Assembly (NCBI GenBank): GCA_900543445.1
Contig: UQRC01000013.1
Span: 1-54,615 of the forward strand
DNA length: 54,615 bases
DNA from: an uncultured Lachnobacterium sp.
GTDB taxonomy: Bacteria > Bacillota > Clostridia > Lachnospirales > Lachnospiraceae
Direction: 5' to 3'
A program made the position numbers and the translations under genes. This document shows positions 1-8,541 of the stretch, piece by piece. The notes under the pieces were generated by a model. That model saw only the letters and a program-made list of their open reading frames with translations. It did not search any database and was not told where the DNA came from. Numbering within the stretch: the first letter of the stretch is position 1; every line of letters starts with the position of its first letter.

Positions 1-1
1 A

Positions 2-148
2 CTCCTGAAAAATCTTGTCATTGAAATCGTTCAAAGTCCGTCGTTTATAGACAAAATTATTGCTAATTTTCGTGAAATACTTTATATCCGGTATCGTCCG
101 CTTGAGATTAAATCTGAGCGCGGCAAACCCGAATTTGTAAAAAAATAA
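2..148 (+). CDS. C-terminal end of an unrecognised protein (5' truncated)
   Basis: An open frame enters from the left edge and stops at 146-148, giving 48 residues. They are rich in Ile, Lys and Arg (it ends GKPEFVKK), with no motif I recognise. The reading frame is intact to the edge and clpB control elements begin only 8 bases after its stop, which fits the tail of a real upstream gene, but a chance open frame of this length cannot be excluded. No function is proposed. Confidence 0.35.
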   Translation, partial: LLKNLVIEIVQSPSFIDKIIANFREILYIRYRPLEIKSERGKPEFVKK

Positions 149-155
149 TAAATTG

Positions 156-182
156 TTAGCACTCCTGCTTGACGAGTGCTAA
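156..182 (+). promoter_or_regulatory. CIRCE operator (HrcA binding site)
   Basis: The sequence shows TTAGCACTC, a 9-base spacer, and GAGTGCTAA, a perfect match to the CIRCE inverted repeat bound by the HrcA repressor. It sits 152 bases before the clpB start. The known role is repression of chaperone genes until heat stress inactivates HrcA. Confidence 0.97.
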
Positions 183-197
183 CTTGCGTGCTATAAC
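169..197 (+). promoter_or_regulatory. Sigma-A promoter of clpB, overlapping CIRCE
   Basis: TTGACG (169-174), a 17-base spacer and TATAAC (192-197) form a near-consensus promoter. The -35 box lies in the CIRCE spacer and the right CIRCE arm lies between -35 and -10, so bound HrcA would directly block RNA polymerase. Confidence 0.85.
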
Positions 198-333
198 AAT
201 CATGTAACAAAGAAAAACAATTCTGCAATTGTAAAACGGATTGTGGATGATTCTAATGCCAATACTTTGAATGTATGAAAAGGATATGTTAGAACATATA
301 GAAGTATTAGCAACGATAAAAGGAGGGCGTGCT

Positions 334-2922
334 ATGAACATTCAGAAATTTACACAGAAGTCCGTCGAGGCAATCAACGATTGTGAAAAGCTTGCCTACG
401 ATTACGGAAATCAGGAATTGGAACAGGAGCATCTGCTTGTCGCATTGTTGCAGCAGGAGGATGGATTGATTCCGAAACTGATTGAAAAGATGGAAATAGA
501 TCTTACGCATTTTACGGAGAATGCGAAGAGTAAGCTGGCCGCAAGAGTGAAGGTGTCAGGTGGAGAACTCCGTGTTGGCAAGGATTTGAACAATGTTCTG
601 ATTCATGCGGAGGATGAAGCTAAGCATATGGGAGACGAGTATGTCTCGGTGGAACACCTTTTCCTGTGTCTCCTCAAGTATCCGAATAAGGCGATGAAGG
701 AACTGATCAAAGAGTACGGTTTGACGAGAGACCGCTTCCTGCAGGCTCTTTCAACCGTCCGCGGTAATCAGAGAGTGACATCTGATAATCCGGAAGCAAC
801 GTACGATACACTTGAGAAGTACGGATATGATATGGTGGAGCGTGCAAGACAGCAGAAACTGGATCCGGTTATCGGACGAGATGAGGAGATCCGTAATGTG
901 GTTCGAATCCTTTCTCGTAAGACGAAAAACAATCCTGTGCTGATCGGTGAACCTGGTGTTGGTAAGACCGCTGTGGTCGAAGGCCTGGCGCAGCGTATTG
1001 TGAAGGGAGATGTCCCGGAAGGACTGAAAGATAAGAAACTTTTCGCTTTGGATATGGGAGCGCTGGTCGCAGGTGCGAAATATCGTGGTGAGTTTGAGGA
1101 GCGTTTGAAGGCGGTTCTTGATGATGTCAAGAATTCGGATGGACAGATTATTCTCTTTATCGATGAGTTGCATACGATCGTTGGAGCAGGTAAGACGGAT
1201 GGCGCGATGGATGCAGGACAGCTGCTTAAGCCGATGCTAGCAAGAGGTGAGCTGCACTGTGTCGGCGCAACGACTTTGAATGAGTATCGTGAGTATATTG
1301 AAAAGGATGCTGCCTTAGAGCGAAGATTCCAGCCGGTTATGGTAGATGAGCCGACGGTGGAGGATACGATTTCTATCCTTCGTGGACTCAAGGATCGTTA
1401 TGAGGTCTTCCATGGTGTCAAGATTACAGACTCTGCACTCGTTACGGCGGCAGTGCTTTCGAACCGTTATATTTCGGATCGTTTCCTGCCGGACAAGGCG
1501 ATTGACCTTGTCGATGAGGCCTGTGCGATGATCAAGACGGAACTGGATTCTATGCCGGCGGAACTTGATGAATTGAATCGTAAGGTGATGCAATTGGAAA
1601 TCGAGGAGACTGCCTTAAAGAAAGAGACAGACCGACTCAGTCAGGAGCGTCTTGCCAATCTGCAAAAAGAACTTGCGGAACTGAGAGATGAGTTTAATAC
1701 AAAGAAGGCACAGTGGAGCACAGAAAAGGATGCCGTCGACCGTGTCAGCCAGCTTCGTGAGAAGATTGAGAGCACCAAGAATGAGATGAAGCAGGCACAG
1801 CAGACATACGATCTGAACAAGGCTGCCGAGTTACAGTATGGTGTTCTTCCACAGCTGCAGAAGCAATTGGAAGAGGAAGAAGAGAAGCTTAAGACAAGAG
1901 ACCTCTCACTTGTGCATGAGAATGTCAGTGATGAGGAGATTGCGAAGATTATCTCACGCTGGACCGGTATTCCGGTTGCAAAACTCAGTGAGAGCGAGCG
2001 TAACAAGACGCTTCATCTGGACGCCGAACTGCATAAGCGTGTGGTTGGTCAGGATGACGGTGTCACGAAGGTGACAGAGGCAATCATCCGTTCTAAGGCC
2101 GGAATCAAGGATCCAACGAAGCCGATTGGTTCGTTCCTGTTCCTTGGACCGACCGGTGTCGGCAAGACAGAGCTCGCAAAGGCGCTTGCTGCAAGCCTGT
2201 TTGATGATGAATCGAATATGGTGCGGCTTGATATGAGTGAGTATATGGAGAAATATTCCGTGTCCCGTTTGATCGGAGCGCCTCCAGGATATGTCGGATA
2301 CGATGAGGGCGGTCAGCTGACCGAGGCTGTCAGAAGAAAACCATATTCAGTTGTCTTATTTGATGAGGTGGAGAAAGCACATCCGGATGTATTTAATGTA
2401 CTGCTTCAGGTACTGGATGACGGACGTATCACGGATTCACAGGGAAGAACGGTAGATTTTAAGAACACGATCATTATTATGACCTCGAACTTAGGATCCG
2501 CGCAGCTTCTGGAAGGCATTGACGAGAACGGACATATTCAGCCGGAATGTGAGGCTTCCGTTATGGAAGAACTGCAGGGACATTTCCGTCCGGAGTTTTT
2601 GAACCGTCTGGATGAGATCATTATGTTTAAGCCTTTGACGAAGGACAATATCGGCAACATTATCAAGCTGATGATGAACGATCTGAACAAGCGTCTGGCT
2701 GACCGTGAGATCAGCGTTGCTTTAACGCCTGAAGCAGAGAGCTTTGTGATTGAGCATGGATACGATCCAATCTATGGTGCAAGACCACTGAAGCGTTTCC
2801 TGCAAAAGCATGTTGAGACGCTCTCTGCAAAACTGATCCTTCAGGATGTAGTTGCAGCCGGGGATACGATTGAGATCGGTGTCACAGACGGTAAGCTTGA
2901 AGCGCATGTGAAGAAAGCGTAA
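334..2922 (+). CDS. clpB: ClpB protein disaggregase (Hsp100 AAA+ ATPase)
   Basis: A cytosolic hexameric ATPase that works with DnaK to pull proteins out of aggregates after heat stress. The 862-residue product has the full family layout: N-terminal Clp repeat domain (about 1-150), first AAA+ module with Walker A GEPGVGKT at 205-212, a long charged coiled-coil M domain (about 400-530) that separates ClpB from ClpC/ClpA, and a second AAA+ module with GPTGVGKT at 605-612. The ATG at 334 is chosen because AAAGGAGGG lies just before it; an in-frame ATG at 271 lacks such a site and would add 21 atypical residues. CIRCE control upstream fits a stress gene, whereas many Bacillota use CtsR for clp genes. 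Confidence 0.97.
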   Translation: MNIQKFTQKSVEAINDCEKLAYDYGNQELEQEHLLVALLQQEDGLIPKLIEKMEIDLTHFTENAKSKLAARVKVSGGELRVGKDLNNVLIHAEDEAKHMGDEYVSVEHLFLCLLKYPNKAMKELIKEYGLTRDRFLQALSTVRGNQRVTSDNPEATYDTLEKYGYDMVERARQQKLDPVIGRDEEIRNVVRILSRKTKNNPVLIGEPGVGKTAVVEGLAQRIVKGDVPEGLKDKKLFALDMGALVAGAKYRGEFEERLKAVLDDVKNSDGQIILFIDELHTIVGAGKTDGAMDAGQLLKPMLARGELHCVGATTLNEYREYIEKDAALERRFQPVMVDEPTVEDTISILRGLKDRYEVFHGVKITDSALVTAAVLSNRYISDRFLPDKAIDLVDEACAMIKTELDSMPAELDELNRKVMQLEIEETALKKETDRLSQERLANLQKELAELRDEFNTKKAQWSTEKDAVDRVSQLREKIESTKNEMKQAQQTYDLNKAAELQYGVLPQLQKQLEEEEEKLKTRDLSLVHENVSDEEIAKIISRWTGIPVAKLSESERNKTLHLDAELHKRVVGQDDGVTKVTEAIIRSKAGIKDPTKPIGSFLFLGPTGVGKTELAKALAASLFDDESNMVRLDMSEYMEKYSVSRLIGAPPGYVGYDEGGQLTEAVRRKPYSVVLFDEVEKAHPDVFNVLLQVLDDGRITDSQGRTVDFKNTIIIMTSNLGSAQLLEGIDENGHIQPECEASVMEELQGHFRPEFLNRLDEIIMFKPLTKDNIGNIIKLMMNDLNKRLADREISVALTPEAESFVIEHGYDPIYGARPLKRFLQKHVETLSAKLILQDVVAAGDTIEIGVTDGKLEAHVKKA

Positions 2923-3002
2923 AACGAATTTGGAAATTTATGACAGTATGGCGAAAACAAAGTCAGGCTTTATGGTCATAATGTAGAAAAATAACTTTTG
3001 TA

Positions 3003-3031
3003 TTGTAAAGTGTCGAAGAATCATGTATTCT
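3003..3031 (+). promoter_or_regulatory. Probable rarA promoter in the clpB-rarA gap
   Basis: TTGTAA (3003-3008), 17 bases, TATTCT (3026-3031). The 262-base gap also holds an inverted repeat TTATGAC / GTCATAA (2938-2944 / 2975-2981) and, just before rarA, a tight hairpin TCGCCTT-GAGAGA-AAGGCGA (3146-3165). I see no classic terminator after clpB. Confidence 0.45.
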
Positions 3032-3184
3032 AGTAGAGATGAAATGAATTTTTCGGCACTTTTTCTGTCATATGGAAAAGCGTTTTGGTTCATATTGATG
3101 AAATATAGAGTCAAAATGCAAGATGAAAAAATAAATTATTCATTTTCGCCTTGAGAGAAAGGCGAGAGACAGTGGGGATTGGGA

Positions 3185-4513
3185 ATGGATTTATTTGAGT
3201 ATATGAGATCACAGAACATGGAGTCGGAAGCACCACTTGCATCGAGACTTCGTCCGACGACACTTGATGAAGTTGTCGGGCAGCAGCATATTGTCGGTAA
3301 GGACAAGCTGCTTTACCGGGCGATTAAGGCTGACAAGCTTAGTTCCATCATCTTTTACGGCCCGCCGGGCACCGGCAAGACAACACTTGCCAAGGTGATC
3401 GCGCATACGACGAGCGCAGAATTTATGCAGATCAATGCGACGTCCGCCGGCAAGAAGGATATGGAAGAAGTCATTACGGCTGCGAAAAACAATCAGGGAA
3501 TGTACGGTAAGAAGACAATCCTTTTTATCGATGAGATCCACCGTTTTAACAAGGGACAGCAGGATTATCTGCTTCCTTATGTGGAAGACGGAACGATCAT
3601 CCTGATCGGTGCAACGACGGAGAATCCTTATTTTGAAGTTAATGGGGCTTTGCTTTCAAGATCGGTGATCTTTGAATTAAAGAAATTATCGAAGGATGAC
3701 ATCGAAACACTTCTGCTTCGTGCAATAAACGATAAGGAAAAAGGCATGGGAGCTTACAATGCAGCTATCGATGAGGATGCACTCGAGTTTCTTGCGGATG
3801 TCAGCAACGGGGATGCCCGCGCGGCACTTACTGCCTTGGAACTTGGCGTGCTGACAACGGATCGGAGCGAAGACGGCATCATTCACATTACAATTGATGT
3901 TGCGAGTGAATGCATTCAGAAGCGTGTGATCTCTTATGACAAAAGCGGAGATAATCACTATGATACCGTGTCTGCATTTATTAAGAGTATGAGAGGATCG
4001 GATCCGGATGCAGCCGTCTATTATCTTGCAAGAATGCTTTATGCCGGAGAGGATGTCAAGTTTATTGCAAGACGAATCATGATCCTTGCAGCGGAAGATA
4101 TCGGCAATGCGGATCCGATGGCCTTGACGGTTGCGGTCTCTGCAGCACAGGCGGTAGAGAGGATCGGAATGCCGGAAGCACAGATTATCCTGTCGCAGGC
4201 TGTCACTTATATGGCGAGCGCGCCAAAGAGTAATGCGGCAGTGAATGCCATCAGCAAGGCGATGGATGTTGTCGGGCGGACGAAGACACCGCCGGTGCCG
4301 ACACATCTGCAGGATGCCCATTACAAGTCCGCTGAGAAGTTAGGGCATGGACTTGGCTATAAATATGCGCACAATTATAAGAATCATTATGTAAAGCAAC
4401 AGTATCTGCCGGATGGATTGACCAATGAGGTCTTTTATGAGCCGTCAGAAAACGGATACGAAGCAACGATTCGGGAATATTACAGGAAGATACATGAAGA
4501 TCCGGATGAGTAA
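3185..4513 (+). CDS. rarA: RarA/MgsA replication-associated recombination AAA+ ATPase
   Basis: A DNA-dependent AAA+ ATPase of the RarA/MgsA/WRNIP1 family that acts at stalled replication forks and single-strand gaps. The 442-residue product has Walker A YGPPGTGKTT near residue 57, the Walker B/sensor FIDEIHRFN, an arginine-finger region and the long C-terminal MgsA tetramerisation domain. This length is typical. The ATG at 3185 is preferred over an in-frame TTG at 3179 because the family starts directly with a short MDLF-like segment; the Shine-Dalgarno GTGGGG is modest. It stands alone between clpB and an aminotransferase. Confidence 0.92.
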   Translation: MDLFEYMRSQNMESEAPLASRLRPTTLDEVVGQQHIVGKDKLLYRAIKADKLSSIIFYGPPGTGKTTLAKVIAHTTSAEFMQINATSAGKKDMEEVITAAKNNQGMYGKKTILFIDEIHRFNKGQQDYLLPYVEDGTIILIGATTENPYFEVNGALLSRSVIFELKKLSKDDIETLLLRAINDKEKGMGAYNAAIDEDALEFLADVSNGDARAALTALELGVLTTDRSEDGIIHITIDVASECIQKRVISYDKSGDNHYDTVSAFIKSMRGSDPDAAVYYLARMLYAGEDVKFIARRIMILAAEDIGNADPMALTVAVSAAQAVERIGMPEAQIILSQAVTYMASAPKSNAAVNAISKAMDVVGRTKTPPVPTHLQDAHYKSAEKLGHGLGYKYAHNYKNHYVKQQYLPDGLTNEVFYEPSENGYEATIREYYRKIHEDPDE

Positions 4514-4569
4514 ACTCGCTTGACCGGAATATTGAATAGAAAGAAAGAGGAATCGAAGGAGGATCAACC

Positions 4570-5853
4570 ATGAAATCTTATCAGGAGATGACAAGAGAGG
4601 AATTATTACAGGAGAAAGCACAGTTAGAGGCAGAATATGCCAAAATTAAAGATCTTGGGCTTTCACTTGATATGTCAAGAGGTAAACCATCCGCTGAGCA
4701 GCTGGATCTGTCGATGGGACTTTTGGATGCAGTAGATTCAAAGACGGATGTAAGGAGTGAGAACGGAACGGATCTGCGCAATTACGGTGGACTTGATGGA
4801 ATTCCGGAAGCTAAGAAACTGATTGCAGACATGGTTGGCGCAAAGCCTGAGAATGTGATCGTATACGGCAATTCCAGTCTGAATATCATGTATGATCAGA
4901 TTGCAAGAGCAGAGATTTTCGGAATCTGCGGAAATACGCCTTGGAGCAAATTGGATAAAGTGAAATTCTTATGTCCGGTTCCTGGATACGATCGTCATTT
5001 TGCAATCACAGAGGAATTCGGTATCGAGATGATCAACATTCCGATGACCGAGGATGGACCGGATATGGATCTGGTTGAAAAATATGTAAATAATGATGAA
5101 GCTGTCAAGGGCATCTGGTGTGTTCCGAAGTATTCGAACCCACAGGGAATTGTATACTCAGATGAGACCGTACGTCGCTTTGCAAACTTAAAGCCGGCTG
5201 CTGCTGATTTCAGAATTTTCTGGGACAATGCATATGTGGTACATCATCTGTACGAGGATCGACAGGCAGAAATTTTAAATATTCTGGATGAGTGTGAGAA
5301 AGCAGGAAATCCGGATATTGTATTCCAGTTCTGCTCAACGAGCAAGGTAAGCTTCCCGGGGGCCGGTATCGCAGCAATCTCTGCATCAGAGGCCAATATT
5401 GCAGATATTAAGAAGCGTCTGACCATTCAGACAATCGGTCATGACAAGATCAACCAGCTGCGTCATGTCGCATTTTTCAAGAATATCGATGGAATCCGTG
5501 CGCATATGATGAAGCAGGCGGATATCATCCGTCCAAAATTCGAACTGGTTGAGAATCTGCTGAATGAGGAGATTGCACCGCGAGGAATCGGAAAATGGGT
5601 TTCTCCGTTAGGTGGATATTTCTTTGGCTTTGAAGCATTGGATGGCTGTGCAAAGCAGATCGTTGCAAAATGTAAGGAAGCTGGTGTTGTCTTAACAGGT
5701 GCCGGATCTCCTTATCCGTATAAGAACGATCCGAAGGATTCTGTAATCCGAATCGCTCCGACCTATCCTTCCAAAGAGGATTTAGAGGAGGCTGCGAAAG
5801 TATTTGTCACAGTGGTACGTATGGTAAGTGTCGATAAATTACTCGAAAAATAG
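4570..5853 (+). CDS. PLP-dependent aspartate-type Ic aminotransferase
   Basis: A fold-type I pyridoxal-phosphate aminotransferase of 427 residues, most like the aspartate aminotransferase Ic / alanine-glyoxylate-like group (PF12897). Visible motifs are LDMSRGKPS near the N-terminus, the NYGGLDGIPE block, YGNSSL (cofactor phosphate region), PKYSNPQG and the Schiff-base lysine in CSTSKVSFPGAG, followed by a C-terminal substrate domain with IRIAPTYP. A strong AAGGAGG precedes the ATG. The likely reaction is aspartate or related amino acid to its 2-oxo acid with 2-oxoglutarate; exact substrate is not decided by sequence. It follows rarA by 56 bases and may be co-transcribed with it. Confidence 0.88.
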   Translation: MKSYQEMTREELLQEKAQLEAEYAKIKDLGLSLDMSRGKPSAEQLDLSMGLLDAVDSKTDVRSENGTDLRNYGGLDGIPEAKKLIADMVGAKPENVIVYGNSSLNIMYDQIARAEIFGICGNTPWSKLDKVKFLCPVPGYDRHFAITEEFGIEMINIPMTEDGPDMDLVEKYVNNDEAVKGIWCVPKYSNPQGIVYSDETVRRFANLKPAAADFRIFWDNAYVVHHLYEDRQAEILNILDECEKAGNPDIVFQFCSTSKVSFPGAGIAAISASEANIADIKKRLTIQTIGHDKINQLRHVAFFKNIDGIRAHMMKQADIIRPKFELVENLLNEEIAPRGIGKWVSPLGGYFFGFEALDGCAKQIVAKCKEAGVVLTGAGSPYPYKNDPKDSVIRIAPTYPSKEDLEEAAKVFVTVVRMVSVDKLLEK

Positions 5854-5903
5854 AAAATATTCAAAAATTTACTGAATAATTGTGAATTCTTGGCAAATTT
5901 TTC

Positions 5904-5932
5904 TTTACGCCACGTAGTGTATTTGTTATAAT
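5904..5932 (+). promoter_or_regulatory. Sigma-A-type promoter of the chemoreceptor-like gene
   Basis: TTTACG (5904-5909), 17 bases, TATAAT (5927-5932). The consensus -10 and correct spacing make a transcription start near 5940 likely, about 65 bases before the gene. Confidence 0.7.
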
Positions 5933-6004
5933 TTAACTATTGAGTGGTGTGTTATGCACACACAGATTGAAGAATACGCGCGTGAAATTATAGGAGGTTA
6001 CGTT

Positions 6005-7012
6005 ATGGGGCTCTTTGGTAAGAATTCAAAAGCTGAGGAAGCAGCAAAAAAGGAACAGCAGGAGATGCAGGAACTGCTTGCAGTTGTTATGCAGAACGCA
6101 CAGAATCTTGCAGAATCCATCGATAAAGTGAGTGAAAAATTACATTCTGCTACCGACAGTTCGGTTGCAATCTCATCCGGAATGCAGCAGTTTTCCGCTA
6201 CGATTCAGGAGATTACATCAAATATTACGGAAGTATCCAATGTTATGAATGACATGGAGAATTCCTTTAAGTCAATGAATGAGGAAGCTCAGGAAGGCGC
6301 TGATTATGCACAGAACAGCAACAATAGTGCATATGAGATCATGAAGAAATCCGAGACGGAAAAGAGTGAAGTCGAGGAGAGAGTCGATGAGGTTGAGAGA
6401 GTTCTTCTTGAGAAGATTGAGCAGTCAAAGGAAGCAGAGAAGATTATGGCTCTTACTGCAGATATTCTTGAGATTGCGGATCAGACGAATCTGCTCGCAT
6501 TAAATGCATCCATCGAGGCTGCACGTGCCGGAGAGGCCGGAAGAGGATTTGCAGTCGTTGCAGATGAAATCACAAAGCTTGCAGCAAGTTCCAGTGCGAC
6601 TGCCAGTCAGATCAAAGAGATTTCCAATACCGTTATTACCGCTGTCAGCGATCTTGCAAATGAGGCGAATAACGTTGTTAACTTTATGAAGGATCGTACG
6701 ATTGGAAGTTATACCGAGTTAGTTGAGGTTGGACGTAAGTATCAGGGTGATTCCAAGATTATGTTCGATAAGATGCAGGATTTTGCACAGGTATCAGCCG
6801 GACTTCTTGCACAGGTTGAGGATTCCAATAAGGCAGTTGAGGCAATCAGCCACGCTGCACAGGAAGCTGGTAACGGAGTCGTTGATCTTGCAGATAATGT
6901 AACGATGATCTCTGACAATATGGCTGTCATTCAGGAGAACAATGACAAGAATGATAGTTATGCAGATGAATTGATTGCTAAGATTCAGGATAAGATTCAG
7001 CCTGTTGAATAA
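6005..7012 (+). CDS. Soluble methyl-accepting chemotaxis-type signalling protein
   Basis: A 335-residue, apparently cytosolic protein made almost entirely of coiled-coil helices. Around residues 155-200 it carries the chemoreceptor hairpin tip ([19 protein letters not shown] then [15 protein letters not shown]), which in the family contacts CheA and CheW. There is no transmembrane segment, no HAMP and no recognisable sensor domain: the N-terminus is a short MGLFGKNSK stretch followed by heptads. The ATG at 6005 is chosen for its AGGAGG at 5993-5998; an in-frame ATG at 5954 lacks one. The gene is monocistronic, between a promoter and a terminator, with no che genes nearby. It could be a cytosolic receptor or a scaffold signalling element. 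Confidence 0.88.
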   Translation: MGLFGKNSKAEEAAKKEQQEMQELLAVVMQNAQNLAESIDKVSEKLHSATDSSVAISSGMQQFSATIQEITSNITEVSNVMNDMENSFKSMNEEAQEGADYAQNSNNSAYEIMKKSETEKSEVEERVDEVERVLLEKIEQSKEAEKIMALTADILEIADQTNLLALNASIEAARAGEAGRGFAVVADEITKLAASSSATASQIKEISNTVITAVSDLANEANNVVNFMKDRTIGSYTELVEVGRKYQGDSKIMFDKMQDFAQVSAGLLAQVEDSNKAVEAISHAAQEAGNGVVDLADNVTMISDNMAVIQENNDKNDSYADELIAKIQDKIQPVE

Positions 7013-7042
7013 AATTTTTCGTGAAAGAAATACTGTAATATC

Positions 7043-7074
7043 AAGGTGTTCCTCGTTGGAGGGACACCTTTTTT
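7043..7074 (+). terminator. Intrinsic terminator after the chemoreceptor-like gene
   Basis: AAGGTGTTCC, an 8-base loop, GGGACACCTT and a run of T. The stem has ten pairs with one G-T wobble. Confidence 0.92.
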
Positions 7075-7086
7075 ATAAATTGGGTA

Positions 7087-7200
7087 TTTACAAATCCCCA
7101 AATTTGTGTAATATATAAATTATCTTTTTTCAAACAATGACAGATGCAGAATTAGTCTGTCAAAATCAGGGGTGGCATTCTGCCACGAGATATCCCAACA
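7087..7200 (+). promoter_or_regulatory. Promoter and structured leader of the Tad-like operon
   Basis: A candidate promoter is TTTACA (7087-7092), 16 bases, TAATAT (7109-7114). Downstream, the leader contains two adjacent hairpins: GACAGA / TCTGTC (7139-7144 / 7156-7161) and GTGGCA-TTC-TGCCAC (7172-7186). The second is flanked by GGGG and a downstream TATCCC that could extend it. I compared this with cyclic-di-GMP and other riboswitch cores and did not find their conserved motifs. Confidence 0.5.
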
Positions 7201-7272
7201 GAAATCGAAAATTAAATATGGCAAAGAAACAAAAACGATAATTATATTTTGTATTGGAAAGGAATTCAGATT

Positions 7273-7461
7273 ATGAAAGAAATTTTTCAGGAGTATGGTG
7301 GTGTATTAATCACTGTTGTCGCAATTCTAGCAGTTATTCTTGTTGTTGTCGCAGTTGTAGGAAAGGATGCAAACGGACCGATCGGAAAAGCGTTTTCGGA
7401 TATGATCACTACATTTATTTCCCAGGCTAGAGCAAATGGTAATTTCCCAGCTACACCGTAA
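7273..7461 (+). CDS. Flp-like micro-pilin, major candidate (62 aa)
   Basis: A 62-residue protein beginning MKEIFQEYGG, then a hydrophobic helix (11-30) and a short polar tail with Gly and Pro. In Flp/Tad pilins the mature protein begins with a few residues, then EY(G), then the hydrophobic assembly helix. Here that arrangement starts almost at the initiator Met, with no leader peptide ahead. It is the first gene of the operon, with AAAGGAA before the ATG; an in-frame ATG at 7249 is less well placed. Position ahead of the ATPase, small size and similarity to three small proteins downstream suggest it is the main pilin-like subunit. Function is inferred from context. Confidence 0.7.
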   Translation: MKEIFQEYGGVLITVVAILAVILVVVAVVGKDANGPIGKAFSDMITTFISQARANGNFPATP

Positions 7462-7470
7462 GGAGAAAAA

Positions 7471-8541
7471 ATGGAACTTGGAAAAGAATATTTTGGCCCT
7501 TTTTGGAAATTTATTACAAATGAAGAAATTACGGATGTAGACTACAATGGACATGAAGTATGGTTGACGAATATCTATAATGAGCGCTACAGAGTACAGT
7601 CATCCTATGTGGAAGAAAATATAACACCTGCATTTGTAGAACAGTTTACCCAAAGAATCGCAAATGTGGTCAGCAGACAGTTTAATAAGCGCTATCCGGA
7701 GTTGGAAGCAGAGACAAGTGAACTACGTGTGACGATTGTGCATGAATCGGTTGCAAGATCAGGAAGAAGTATCAGTATTCGAAAGACACCGCCGATTATC
7801 CGCTTATCGCCGAAGAAAGCAATCCAGGAAGCTTTTTGCGATGAAAAAATTCTGTCGCTCCTTGTCAATTGTGTGAACTGTAAAATGAATATGATCTTCT
7901 GTGGAATGCCTGGAATTGGCAAGACAGAGTGTATTAAATTCTTTTCGCAGTATATTCCGGGAAACGAGCGTGTAATTACGATAGAGGACACAATGGAGAT
8001 TCGGTATTCTGTGACAAATCCGGGAAAGGATTGCATTGAGATGCGCGTGAGTGATCTGTTTGATTACGCGGATGCCATTAAAGCAAGTCTTCGATTAAAT
8101 CCGAAATGGATCATGTTATCAGAGGCACGTTCAAAGGAAGTTAAATATTTGTTACAGAGCTGGTCAACAGGAGTCTGTGGCATGACGACACTTCACACGG
8201 ATGATGTGCAAAATATCCCGGATCGTATCCTGAATATGTTAGAGAGCCGTGTGGATGCGGATCGTCTGGAGAATGACATATACCAGGCTATGGATGTTGG
8301 TGTATTGATTCGTAAAAGAAAGAATGAAAAGAATGAAATCTATCGCTATATTGATCAGGTATGTTTTTTCTTGCGTGAGAAGGGCTGCAACAGAATCGAG
8401 ATGTTGGTGAAAGATGGAAAGTTGTGTAGGGAAAGCCTGCCGGAGCAATTGATGCAACGATTCTTAAGAGCATCGATTGCGAATCCTTTTGTCTGCGAAG
8501 ACTTAGAACGACAGATATCTGGGAAGGAGGTTGTTATGTAA
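7471..8541 (+). CDS. CpaF/TadA-type secretion ATPase (VirB11-like)
   Basis: A 356-residue hexameric-type ATPase of the type II/IV secretion superfamily, which powers assembly of Tad/Flp pili at the inner face of the membrane. Visible motifs: Walker A GMPGIGKT (145-152), Asp box IEDT (171-174), Walker B region WIMLSEAR (213-220) and His box GMTTLHTDD (237-245). The N-terminal 140 residues resemble the CpaF N-terminal domain but lack the longer three-helix extension. It is shorter than most CpaF (about 400-480). AAGGAG precedes the ATG, and its stop overlaps the next start by one base (TAATG), so it is tightly coupled to the membrane partner. Confidence 0.88.
   Translation: MELGKEYFGPFWKFITNEEITDVDYNGHEVWLTNIYNERYRVQSSYVEENITPAFVEQFTQRIANVVSRQFNKRYPELEAETSELRVTIVHESVARSGRSISIRKTPPIIRLSPKKAIQEAFCDEKILSLLVNCVNCKMNMIFCGMPGIGKTECIKFFSQYIPGNERVITIEDTMEIRYSVTNPGKDCIEMRVSDLFDYADAIKASLRLNPKWIMLSEARSKEVKYLLQSWSTGVCGMTTLHTDDVQNIPDRILNMLESRVDADRLENDIYQAMDVGVLIRKRKNEKNEIYRYIDQVCFFLREKGCNRIEMLVKDGKLCRESLPEQLMQRFLRASIANPFVCEDLERQISGKEVVM

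Noticed and set aside
768..1391. 207-residue open frame on the minus strand inside clpB
   Set aside because: Shadow frame: no ribosome site, biased Ser/Arg composition, fully within a conserved gene.
7087..7272. Cyclic-di-GMP riboswitch ahead of the pilin operon
   Set aside because: Attractive by context, but the conserved GEMM or class II core sequences are not present.
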